From Acanthaster planci (taxonomy: Eukaryota > Echinodermata > Asteroidea > Valvatida > Acanthasteridae), in contig NW_019091465.1 in the NCBI RefSeq assembly GCF_001949145.1, positions 807,387 to 845,421 of the forward strand: a stretch of 38,035 nt of DNA. Direction: 5' to 3'. Positions 12,108-20,369 of the stretch are shown one piece after another; the first letter of the stretch is position 1, and every line of letters starts with the position of its first letter. The translations under genes were made by a program, and so were the position numbers. The notes under the pieces are model-generated. The model did not search any database and was not told the origin of the DNA. It was given only the letters and a program-made list of their open reading frames with translations.

Positions 12108-12566
12108 CCTATTTCTGGTTTCCTGGAGGCCTGTTTGTATCACACGTCAGTGATCAGTGATCTGTCACTGGTTCACCGACACTGAAACCTGCCTAATGAA
12201 TAGTGTGAACCAGCCTCATCCAGATCTCTGTGAAACATACAGGCCCTTTATAGTTGACAGTAGAGGTACGGGCATCACAGGCAAGGTGGCAGGGGGTACT
12301 TGCTATCCAGAAATTTAGAATTAAAGGAAGAAAAGACAGATAAAGAGAAACAAAAAATACAGGGAATGAAAATGGTCAAAATGGCCAACTTGTGTGAAAA
12401 CGCCTTGGAATTGACCCCTTGCAACGTTAATGATCGTTCTGCTGCTGATTAAAGGTTTTGTGCCCTCAAAGGAAAAATCCTGGCACCACCCGCACGTGGA
12501 GGCAACTTTGAACGAGTTTTGTGAACAAGCTCTCATGTACAATCCACGACACTCTCTTGAACTTAC

Positions 12567-12848
12567 TTGCTAACGTCAACAGGGCCTCTCCACTGGTGAC
12601 GATCTCCCCTCTCGATGTCCGGGCCTGGCATGTGTAAGAGCCCACGTCCGATTGGCCAACACTGAGGATATGGAGCGTCCCATTGGACAGCACATTGTAG
12701 TTGGGCTGGCCATTGAGGGGCTGGCCACCCCGGGACCAGGTGTAAGTGACCGGCTGGTCGCTGTGGGCGGCGCAGTGCCACCAAGTGGGCTGAGTTGCCA
12801 CGGCGATGTGGTTGCCTGGCTCCTGAGTGAACTGGAGGCCCAACGCGC
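12567..12848 (-). CDS. IgSF receptor gene, exon 2 (complete Ig1 domain)
   Basis: A phase 1-1 exon of 282 nt: acceptor CTTGATCAG before 12848, donor TAGCAA|GTAAGT after 12567. It encodes the first Ig domain, about residues 27-118: FTQEPGNHIAVATQ, WWHC (strand-B cysteine), YTWSRGGQPL (strand-C Trp), DVGSYTC (strand-F cysteine) and the closing strand EALLTLA. The NGT in SNGTLHIL is a possible N-glycosylation site. Its first two bases complete the Gly codon opened at the end of the signal-peptide exon. The TYTW..G.PL arrangement is compatible with the second Ig domain of PTK7-like receptors, but many IgSF families share it. Confidence 0.9.
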
Positions 12849-12987
12849 CTGATCAAGAATCGATAGATTAAATCTCAGGACAAAACTCAGAGACAAACAC
12901 TGGGAGAAGACTCAATACATTAGACTGACCTTTTTTGGATTCTTGAATGATGTGATAATCGAACTGGGGTTTAAGAATATCAAGATG

Positions 12988-13143
12988 CAGACCTGCCAAG
13001 CTTGCCGTACTCCTTCCTGAGGTCAGGCATTACCACACAATAAATAAAAGGTATTTAAATGAGCCTTCAGTTCATTCAAATTTTTAATCTATTGTGTGGT
13101 AATGCCTGACTTCAGGAAGGAGTACGGCATGTTGGCAGGTCTG
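12988..13143. mobile_element. Near-perfect foldback element (about 55-bp arms) in IgSF intron 1
   Basis: Left arm 12988-13042 begins CAGACCTGCCAAGCTTGCCG; right arm 13090-13143 ends CATGTTGGCAGGTCTG. The arms differ at only about four positions, around a 47-base AT-rich loop. An RNA copy would form a long hairpin. No coding capacity; target-site duplication not evident. It lies about 140 bp upstream of the Ig1 exon. Confidence 0.85.
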
Positions 13144-13769
13144 TACATGTACCGGTAGGTTTGTTAACGGTAGATCTGGCATGTCTGGGGCAACACATTT
13201 TCGTATTGCTGTGGCTCATGGTAGTTCATATATACATGTACAATGAACACGGGGTCCACACTATCACCTCAGGTGGCGTGGGGTGGAACATCACAAGAAC
13301 AATAGGTATGATATGATGCTTATACGTATAAATGTTTTTTGGTCGATAGGGGAACTGCTGCTCGTCGAGGGGCAGACGGCCTCATCATCCCTACTGACAA
13401 GTCTACTTCAGCCCATGCATTCCGTCTCCCAATTATAGATACGTGCACACACGACAGACGGGTCGATGTAGTGGCATATCCAGCGGGGGAGGGACAATGC
13501 CCCCCCCCCAGGTAGGTAACCCCCAGGGGGAATGGAATGTGCAAACATCTCAAGAAGAAATAGTAAAGTCACCTTCTGGGAGAGGGAAGAGTCTTTCCGG
13601 AATCCCCTCCAAAAAAAGGGACGATCTTCTTAAATGCAAAAGAAAAATTGTGCTTCTCCCCTCAGACTCCAAACCTAGAGACAGCATTTGGTCTCGAGTT
13701 AACATTTTGCATTCCTGACTTCTTTTCACCTTAGTCAAAGTCTGGGGAATTGTTCACTCTGATATTTAC
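13144..13769. other. Intronic stretch, no gene seen
   Basis: No coding signal. Contains a TACCGGTA word at 13150-13157 and a poly-C run at 13500-13509. Confidence 0.45.
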
Positions 13770-13857
13770 CGTTAAACACAAATGAGTTGAGGATGACAGC
13801 ACCAATGATGAGGAAATTACGCTGCCAGCATTCACATCTTCCCATGACTACAACTGC
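13770..13857 (-). CDS. IgSF receptor gene, exon 1 with start codon and signal peptide
   Basis: ATG lies at 13845 on the minus strand. The exon encodes MGRCECWQRN then the hydrophobic run FLIIGAVILNSFVF, a typical signal-peptide core, and ends AACG|GTAAAT in phase 1, the phase the Ig1 exon needs. Twelve bases before the ATG is a good acceptor (TTGTTTGTCTTGCAG), so the exon probably starts at 13857 with 12 bases of 5' UTR and an untranslated exon lies further upstream, perhaps toward 16.8-17.2 kb. The product enters the secretory pathway as a cell-surface or secreted protein. Evidence is the start context, the hydrophobic core, two good splice sites and phase agreement. Confidence 0.82.
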
Positions 13858-14332
13858 CTGCAAGACAAACAAGGGCATGTAAGGGTCACTTGAATGTCCA
13901 CTTTGTCTACTTCAAATGAAAGTGACCACAGTGAAAGACAGACTTTCTACAACGTTCAGCTAAAAGGGTCAGAATTTACGTTTAATTTGAAAAATGTTTA
14001 CAAAACTTTCCAATGCCGTTTAGACGTTTAGCCAACACTTTATACAGGCTGCTGCTGCCTGCCTCGGTGTTTTCATACATGTACATGTATACATAATTAT
14101 ACAAATGTAGTTCAACAATGCACATGGTCTTACCTACGATGTAAAAATGTAGATTGATGTTTGGGCATTTAAAACAAGCAACAATTATTGTTTTAGAATC
14201 CACTTTGTTCTCAGAAAGTACATGTACATGGATGCCAAAAGGGAAAAAACCCAGTATGTATTAGGCATTGTTTACAATAAAAATAACTCCAGATTGGGTT
14301 AAAACATTAAACCTCTTTAAGGGCAGTTCTGT
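13858..14332. other. Stretch upstream of the IgSF start codon exon, no gene seen
   Basis: Presumed 5' UTR intron of the IgSF gene. TACATGTACATGTATA tract at about 14077-14092; nothing else recognised. Confidence 0.4.
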
Positions 14333-14518
14333 TTAACCCCTTCGCTCTGGGAGACGGCAAGAGCCGCGGCCGTGAGGATTAGTGCATACCACACATACAG
14401 TCTATTCACCATGCAGCTGCTGGTTCAATGGGGCCTGCTGCTGGACAAAGCCCTCCATTCTGGGCATACCGCAGCCCAGCAGTCATGGTCAAAGGAATTA
14501 ATGACGCGAAGGGGTTAA
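14333..14518. mobile_element. piggyBac-type MITE with TTAA target duplications
   Basis: Bounded by TTAA on both sides (14333-14336 and 14515-14518) with short terminal inverted repeats CCCCTTCGC and GCGAAGGGG directly inside. A TTAA duplication with ends starting CCC is characteristic of the piggyBac superfamily. The 178-bp interior is GC-richer than the surroundings and holds an internal palindrome-prone block (CTGCTGCTGG to CAGCCCAGCAG). No coding capacity, so it would need a transposase supplied elsewhere. Confidence 0.75.
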
Positions 14519-14603
14519 ACATGTGGGAAAATCTGTAAGGAACTTCTTTTATTTAAATGTTTAAATGTGCAAACGTCCCACCCTTCTTAGTTATATAAAC
14601 TCA

Positions 14604-14671
14604 CACAATTAGTACATGTACTCAATTAGTTCATGTACACAATTAGTACATGTACACAATTAGTACATGTA
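14604..14671. repeat. 17-bp tandem repeat, four units
   Basis: Four adjacent units of CACAATTAGTACATGTA at 14604, 14621, 14638 and 14655. Units 1, 3 and 4 are identical; unit 2 differs at two positions. It runs into a further TACATGTA tract. Confidence 0.9.
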
Positions 14672-16825
14672 CATGTATCGCTCACTGAAACTGAGAATGT
14701 GAGTACATGCTTTTCAAATACATGTAGGTTCGCTGTTACTTGAGATGCTTTTTATGGACAAATTTCTGTGAAAAACAAAAGTTTCCTTATTCTTCAGAAT
14801 GGATAAAAATTGCAGATATTTTGGCATGACTGCTGGATTTCCAATCACGTTGTCTTTAATCAATCCTGTACAAAATCTGTTGCTAACACGAGTCAATCAT
14901 CTTAAATTCTTTCTTATTCACGGCTGTTAAGGAGCGTCTTGCAAAGAGGAATTAAAGTCGGAGATTTCAGGAAGGATCCACAAACAGTGGAGCATCATTA
15001 ACTGATTAGAACCCAACACGGGTTCAGTTTCCACCTCACCTATTCACTTGTGTGCATTTGATAAGCACTGTCTACGCAGAGATCTACATGTACATACATA
15101 CAATCCATACTCATGATCTGTCAACTCAGTTCAATCCTGTGAAAAATCACCTTTTTAATTCCCCTTTCAAAACTACCTCTTAACTGCTCAAATCGGAAGA
15201 GAGGTGATCAACTAAAGCAACAGTAAAACCCAGAAACTGGACAACTAATCCACTGACCAACCCAACTGCAGTAAACGTGTAAACTTGAAGCATAAAAACC
15301 TGACAACCACGGCATTGTTTAGAACCAAAGACTGAAGAACGAAAACATTGATGAGAAGTGTGCATATGATACATGATGACACATACCTGTCCTAAATACA
15401 TGTAGCAATCTTCACCTACCGGTACATGTACATGTACTGCATTTACAAACATGACTCACACAGGTGCACAATGTACACTGTACATGTACCTTGTACTGTT
15501 CTATTGAACTGTTGAACATTGATCACCAGACATGCAAGAAGAAGAAACCCACAATAAAAGAATAAAAAGCGTAAAAAAATTGAAAATAACAACAAAAACC
15601 CCCAAACGTAAACACGGAGGATGCATGGCCTACTACCGTTACTCATACTAGTCTGGTGAAGTAAAAGTGGCTACCGTAGGATGGCTGTATGACTACATGT
15701 AAGTACTTGAGTAAGAGACATGGCCAGATGTCAGATGGTCATGATGGTTGGGCTAGCCTTATATTAGTTATAGTCTGAGTACTACATGTAGTTTGCTGGA
15801 CTGCAAGGCACTACTTCAAGCTTGCAGGTTGCAAACTTTTAATGGGTTCGTAAAGCTGTGGGATTTCAAATGCAGCCCTGCATTGTCCCTCGATTTTTTG
15901 GAAGAAACTGCACTTTCTCAACCAAATCTTCTATAGGCCTACTAGAATTTTGCAATCTTGCAGTCTGTCACAGCATGGAGGAATATTCCTCCATCGTCAC
16001 AGCTACGGTACACGTACATGTACTGTACATGTACACAGAGCAACCATGTTGCATGCCCTGATGGTATCAACTTATACATGTTACAATCCAAGTATTGAAG
16101 TAACACAACAAGAACGGTGGAGCAATGAAAACAAGATTTCTCTACTAAATTTGACTTTCTGTTTCATGTTATTGCATTCAAATGGCCAATGGGCATGATG
16201 GGTAAACTTAAGTTAAAGAAAAACAGTTACTTGTATGGAATTCTTTCCCTGAAAAATTCCAAGTGTTTTCTAAGAGTAAGACTAGTACTTCAGTACTAGT
16301 AGTAGGCCTAAATGACTCGGTACTGAGGATTTTCCCTCCTAAAATTGAAATTTTCTGAACAGCTTTTTGTTTTTTGATGGCTAAGGCCTAGGCCAATAAT
16401 ACCTGAATATTACTAGTACTATATGTCACTGTAACAGAATAATTACTAGAGTCTGTAGGCCTAACTAATTTAGGCCTAGGCTATATCATATGGCATTCTT
16501 TCCTTTTTTCGGACCAGTGACCCAAACTGTCAGTCGTGTAATGCATGCATGGTATGTGTCAGTCATGTCATGTCAGTGTCAAACTGACTCAAACCGAGTC
16601 TTGTCGCTTTGTCTGTTTTGACCCAAAAAGGGTTTAGCACGGGGTGTCAGTTGACGACCACAAATGGAACTCTTTCTGGAATGTTTCCAGAGTGGGGACT
16701 GCGTTTTAAAAAATGCGTACATTCTACCAAAATGTAGAGAAATTACACGTACAACTCAGGGGTTTGGCAGTTTACCCTTTGGAGGAATTCCATTCGTTTC
16801 TAGGCAAAGAACGCTGAACTCATAG
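14672..16825. other. Stretch without recognised gene; TAGGCCTA-rich patch
   Basis: No domain-bearing frame or RNA gene seen. Between about 16300 and 16490 the self-complementary words TAGGCCTA, AGGCCTAGG and ACTAGT recur. TACATGTAC tracts occur at about 15424-15436, 15480-15490 and 16013-16033. The rightmost part may hold the untranslated first exon and promoter of the minus-strand IgSF gene. Confidence 0.45.
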
Positions 16826-16836
16826 CCGCCATGTTG
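16826..16836 (+). promoter_or_regulatory. YY1-type site CCGCCATGTTG
   Basis: Exact match to the CCGCCATNTTG form of the YY1 consensus, about 435 bp before the RBM7 start codon and in the gap between RBM7 (rightward) and the IgSF gene (leftward). YY1 sites of this form are common near animal promoters. Function here is inferred only from sequence and position. Confidence 0.5.
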
Positions 16837-17260
16837 AAAACGACAATCCAGTCGAATCCCCAGTCTCAAACCACGTCATTCTAACTGAATCGGAAAATAA
16901 AACCAGCCTAAAACTGACCTAGTCTGGTTACCTGTCCTGCGTAAGGTAAAATCGAGCGCATTTCATTTGGTCAACCCAGTCCATTTTGCGCTTGCCCGCC
17001 CAAGGGAAATTTCACACGTAGGATTTCCCCCGAGTAGTTAACACGTACGTACGTCGCGTTGCGGATTGTCTTTGCTGGCAGTGGTTTTCCTGCTCCTGGA
17101 TGCGATGACTGAAACAAGTCACATTGTGACAGACAGCGTCGTATATACATGTAGTACTCAGTGATACTGAGAGCAAGGACAGAGACCTACTGTCCAGTCT
17201 TGTTAAGTTTGTTTCAATTTCGATTTTTTGAACACAGTTTCTACACACGTACAGTACACC

Positions 17261-17356
17261 ATGGGGGACGGTTCATCTCGCGACGACAGGACTGTATACG
17301 TTAAAAATCTGGATATCCGAGTCACCGAAGAGATCCTTTTTGAATTGTTTTTGCAG
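17261..17356 (+). CDS. RBM7: RBM7, exon 1 (start codon, RNP2 half of the RRM)
   Basis: ATG at 17261 in the context ACACCATGGGG. The exon encodes 32 residues and ends in phase 0 at TTGCAG|GTAGGC. DDRTVYVKNLDIRVTEEILF carries the RNP2 motif VYVKNL (residues 12-17) and the VTEEILFELF helix, which matches the start of vertebrate RBM7 and RBM11 closely and has the same intron position right after the first helix. RBM7 is the RNA-binding subunit of the nuclear exosome targeting (NEXT) complex with MTR4 and ZCCHC8, which directs promoter upstream transcripts and other non-coding RNA to the exosome. No TATA box is evident upstream. RBM11 is the alternative name, but invertebrates usually have a single gene ancestral to both. 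Confidence 0.88.
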
Positions 17357-17540
17357 GTAGGCATGGCATCGAATAGGCATGATAGGATGTAGGCCTAGCC
17401 CAGGTAGACTCCCTGACCGTACTACATTACGGAGGTAATGAAATGAAGACATCGTCCAACCTGGGCTAGCCTACCCCTAGCCCCACTAGTGTGGCAGGGA
17501 CTCTCACTCCCGCTCCATCCTTAGCCACACATCAGTATAC

Positions 17541-17982
17541 GCAATTTGCGTGTCGGCGTAGTGAAAAAGTATGGTGCACCCTCTTATAATCGTAGGTGTA
17601 ATTTTTTTTGCACACAGAGATCATGTCCAAACTGCTGCCCAAATTTTGGAAGAGCCCATTGGTACATAAACATGTAATATCTTATCGCTCAGTCCATGTA
17701 TTAGATATGTCTTGACATGGAACAGCCGTCAAGACGATGAGGGGTCAAGTGACGTAATGTTCAACGACCTTATTTTAAAGATGGCGACAGTGTGAGAGCG
17801 AGCCCGTGAGATTGAATGGGTGAAGGCAAAAAGGGCTGGAAAATACCAGAACGTGAGTGAAATCATTCAGTAAATGGCGCTAAGAAGAGAGACTCAGGAT
17901 CATCTCTGTGTGCAAAAAAAATTGTGCCTACAATTATAAGAGGGTGCGCTAAACTTTTTCGCTATGCCGACACGCAAATTGC
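17541..17982. mobile_element. Foldback/MITE element with about 86-bp arms in the RBM7 intron
   Basis: Left arm 17541-17628 (starts GCAATTTGCGTGTCGGCGTA) is the inverted copy of 17897-17982 (ends ATGCCGACACGCAAATTGC), with shared blocks CACCCTCTTATAAT and TTTTTTTTGCACACAGAGAT. About 268 bp separates the arms. TTAGCCA occurs at 17521-17527 and again at 17992-17998, outside both arms, and might be a target-site duplication if the true ends lie slightly further out. No coding capacity. Confidence 0.8.
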
Positions 17983-18021
17983 TTTTGCCAGTTAGCCAAG
18001 AACATTCCGTACCATTGGGGA

Positions 18022-18320
18022 ATCGGGTTGGTGCAGTGGTTCTTTCCTCGCCTTCCTCTGCGGTTGGGGTTCAATTCCCAGCTCGGTCCACATGTGGATT
18101 GGGTTTTCAGTCCCTACCTGATTTCCTTGGGTTTTACCCAGAATATTCCTCTTGGGTTTCCTCCCGCCTCTAAAACTGTAACTGCTTCTCATTGTCTCCT
18201 CTCTACAGGTTTCTTCAGGCTTGTGAGCTACATGTACATGTACAGTGTCTGGGGTGCTTTTGAGGAACCTTGGTGCCATTACCAGAAATATATCATAATA
18301 ACAACAATAATAATAATAAC
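18022..18320 (+). mobile_element. tRNA-derived SINE in the RBM7 intron
   Basis: The 5' head carries a polymerase III A box (TTGGTGCAGTGG, 18028-18039) and a B box (GGTTCAATTCC, 18068-18078), spaced 28 bp apart as in a tRNA gene. The B box fits the consensus fully. A conserved-looking body follows (GGGTTTTCAGTCCC, then GGGTTTCCTCCCGCC), and the element ends in an AAT microsatellite tail at about 18299-18320. The head cannot form a proper tRNA with stems, so this is a SINE. The body resembles a central domain I associate with widespread marine-invertebrate SINEs; that naming is uncertain. Confidence 0.8.
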
Positions 18321-18788
18321 TTGCTGCAGCATATACATGTATTTATAAAACACTCAAGACAAGTCTCATACATGTACTCGTACATGTAGCTTTGTGCACA
18401 GGGGTACAAGTGTCCACGTATGGAACTTCTTCCTGGCTTTACAACCGTGGCAGTTTTAATGTACTAAGAAAAATTTTGTGGATAGGTTTACTTGCCAAAG
18501 AAATTTCAGTCCTTTTATTACCTTGAAATTTAATTATATATATTTAATATTATTAAATTTAATGATCATAAGTTTGAGCTTATTGAGTGAGTCTTTCAAC
18601 CTGTTCAGTCTCCCATTTTCATTTTAAAAAAAGTCAGAGAAATGCTATCACCGAATGCATTGTTTGGAAATGCATGTAAATCCTCTTGTCCATGTTGTTT
18701 ATGACTGATAATATACATGTAATAAGATGTTAATTTCTGATGAAATGACACTTACCTTAGGGTTTCTGTCTTTTTTGTGTACCCTCAG

Positions 18789-19577
18789 GCTGGACCTTTG
18801 ATTGGTGTGAAGAGGCCCAAAGAACCGGACGGTACTGTGAAGTCGTTTGCTTTTGTTGAATTTGAGCATGACGTGTCGCCCCCCTATGCCCGCAGTCTCA
18901 TGGATGGAATCAGGCTGTTTGGCCGCAGCATCGGTGTTCAGTTCCGCAACGGCAGTAAACACTCTGAGAATTCCAGAGGAAACAGCCCAGCGGGTACCCC
19001 TCCGTACATGAACAGCAGTGGCCACCAGAGCCCGGCCCTCAATGGTCTTCCAAGCTTTCCTTTGCCTCCAATGATCCAACGGTCCGTGTCTGCCCCACAG
19101 GGTTTTCCGGGACTGGGGTCTGGACTCCCTGCCATGGGAATGCCTCCCCCACTCATGGGGAACTTCCCAGTGCATGGATTCTTTCCGGCCGGCGTGGAAC
19201 CCAGACCTGTCCATATGCCACTGATGCAGCTGCAGCAGCAGCAGTTGGACGGACCATCGGACAGACAGCCACCTCAGCACCATTTCCAAGATCGCCAAGA
19301 CGGCGTGCGCCATCATCAAAATCATCGTCATCATCCCAGCAGTTCCCCTAATCCTCACCACCGGTCGTCACATCAGAGCCCTACGGAGGAGCAGAGGTCC
19401 CGGTCCCATCGCCGCGAAGGCCATCATCACGGACACAGTAGTGGCAGCGACCAGGATAACCGCTACCATAGCAACAGAGGGCAGCACAGCGAGGAGCGGA
19501 GACATGGAAGTGAGCAACGCCATCGTTCTCATCAGCACCATCGTCAGGAACGAAGGGACCACCCTTACAGGAGATAA
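18789..19577 (+). CDS. RBM7: RBM7, exon 2 (rest of RRM, low-complexity tail, stop)
   Basis: Acceptor TTTTTTGTGTACCCTCAG at 18771-18788, phase 0, 262 codons to TAA at 19575-19577, giving 294 residues in all (human RBM7 is a little shorter). Residues 50-57 (KSFAFVEF) form RNP1, and the RRM closes at IRLFGRSIGVQFRNGS by about residue 88. Downstream the protein is disordered: a Pro/Gly/Met-rich stretch (about 130-180), poly-Gln around LQQQQL, then a very His/Arg/Ser-rich tail ending HRQERRDHPYRR. In the family the RRM binds both U-rich RNA and the proline-rich segment of ZCCHC8, and phosphorylated serines in the tail modulate RNA binding after stress; the tail here differs from vertebrates in its histidine content. 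Localisation should be nuclear. Confidence 0.92.
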   Translation, partial: AGPLIGVKRPKEPDGTVKSFAFVEFEHDVSPPYARSLMDGIRLFGRSIGVQFRNGSKHSENSRGNSPAGTPPYMNSSGHQSPALNGLPSFPLPPMIQRSVSAPQGFPGLGSGLPAMGMPPPLMGNFPVHGFFPAGVEPRPVHMPLMQLQQQQLDGPSDRQPPQHHFQDRQDGVRHHQNHRHHPSSSPNPHHRSSHQSPTEEQRSRSHRREGHHHGHSSGSDQDNRYHSNRGQHSEERRHGSEQRHRSHQHHRQERRDHPYRR

Positions 19578-19611
19578 TGGTTCACCCAGAGAAATTTTTG
19601 ACTTTGAAATA

Positions 19612-20021
19612 TGTGACCTGTCACCGCAAAATGAGCTGAAAGTCGGAATTTTCAAAAATTGAGATATTGGTATTTTGAGTTCAGCCGAAAAAGAGCTCTC
19701 CAATGGCATGTACATGGAACACTTAGGGTAGAAGTATAAGGTGACAATGTGGCATTATTCTGGCAGCTTTGCGTCTTTGTTCCCGACATTGTTTCAACAT
19801 TTCAGACCAGGCATACATAATGCTATTGTCAAAACTGCTGTGAAAATGACATTTTTAACTACATGATCCTGCAAAATATTTGGAATTAAATAGGAGACGG
19901 GTTAGTCTTTCCAAATGTTACAAAATTCCCAAATCAACCTCCACTCCAATATGATTTTGAACCTTCATAATAAGAAAGAGCGGAATGTGACTTTACGCTC
20001 GTTTTGTCGTGACGGGTCACA
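19612..20021. mobile_element. MITE immediately downstream of (or in the 3' UTR of) RBM7
   Basis: The left end TGTGACCTGTCACCGCAAAA (from 19612) pairs with the reverse complement of the right end TTTTGTCGTGACGGGTCACA (to 20021). Pairing continues inward past GAGC and AAAGTC for about 33 bp. Length 410 bp, no coding capacity. It starts 35 bp after the RBM7 stop and contains ATTAAA at 19885-19890, so it could lie in the 3' UTR and supply the polyadenylation signal. No clear target-site duplication. Confidence 0.78.
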
Positions 20022-20312
20022 CGTCGTCCCAGTAAATGAAACATCACTGTGTATCAGTACATGAACATGGGTTTTGTGTATCTTTCATGCATGGTCGGTA
20101 GCATGTGCGTCGTGTAAACTGTTCTGACTTTTTAGACATTGTTCAAGACACAGGTTTTCTAATATTTTGATGAATCTTGTCCAGTGTCGAACCAAGCAAT
20201 CCTGGACTGCATATAAACATGGATCTTTCAAACCCTTGTTGATGCACAAGGAAGGCCCCATTGGGATAGTGTCGGGAGATAAAAGAGGGCAACTGGAAAG
20301 GGTATAGGGTCT

Positions 20313-20369
20313 TAACCCTAACACTCCTCAGTCCTCCAACAGGTGAAGGATTGAGGAGGGTTAGGGTTA
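20313..20369. repeat. Hairpin with CCCTAA-type arms
   Basis: TAACCCTAACACTCCTCAGT at 20313 pairs with the reverse complement of GAGGAGGGTTAGGGTTA ending at 20369, loop about 12 bases. The arms contain telomere-like TAACCCTAAC, but too little for an interstitial telomere tract. Confidence 0.65.

Noticed and set aside
13500-13718. 91-codon plus-strand frame rich in charged residues near the IgSF start exon
   Set aside because: No domain, no splice support, lies in the presumed intron 1 of the opposite-strand gene.
18028-18100. tRNA gene
   Set aside because: Good A and B boxes but no cloverleaf, and the sequence continues into a SINE body and AAT tail.
18699-19361. 220-codon minus-strand frame across RBM7 exon 2
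   Set aside because: Antisense shadow; the plus strand has the RRM motifs and correct splice junctions.
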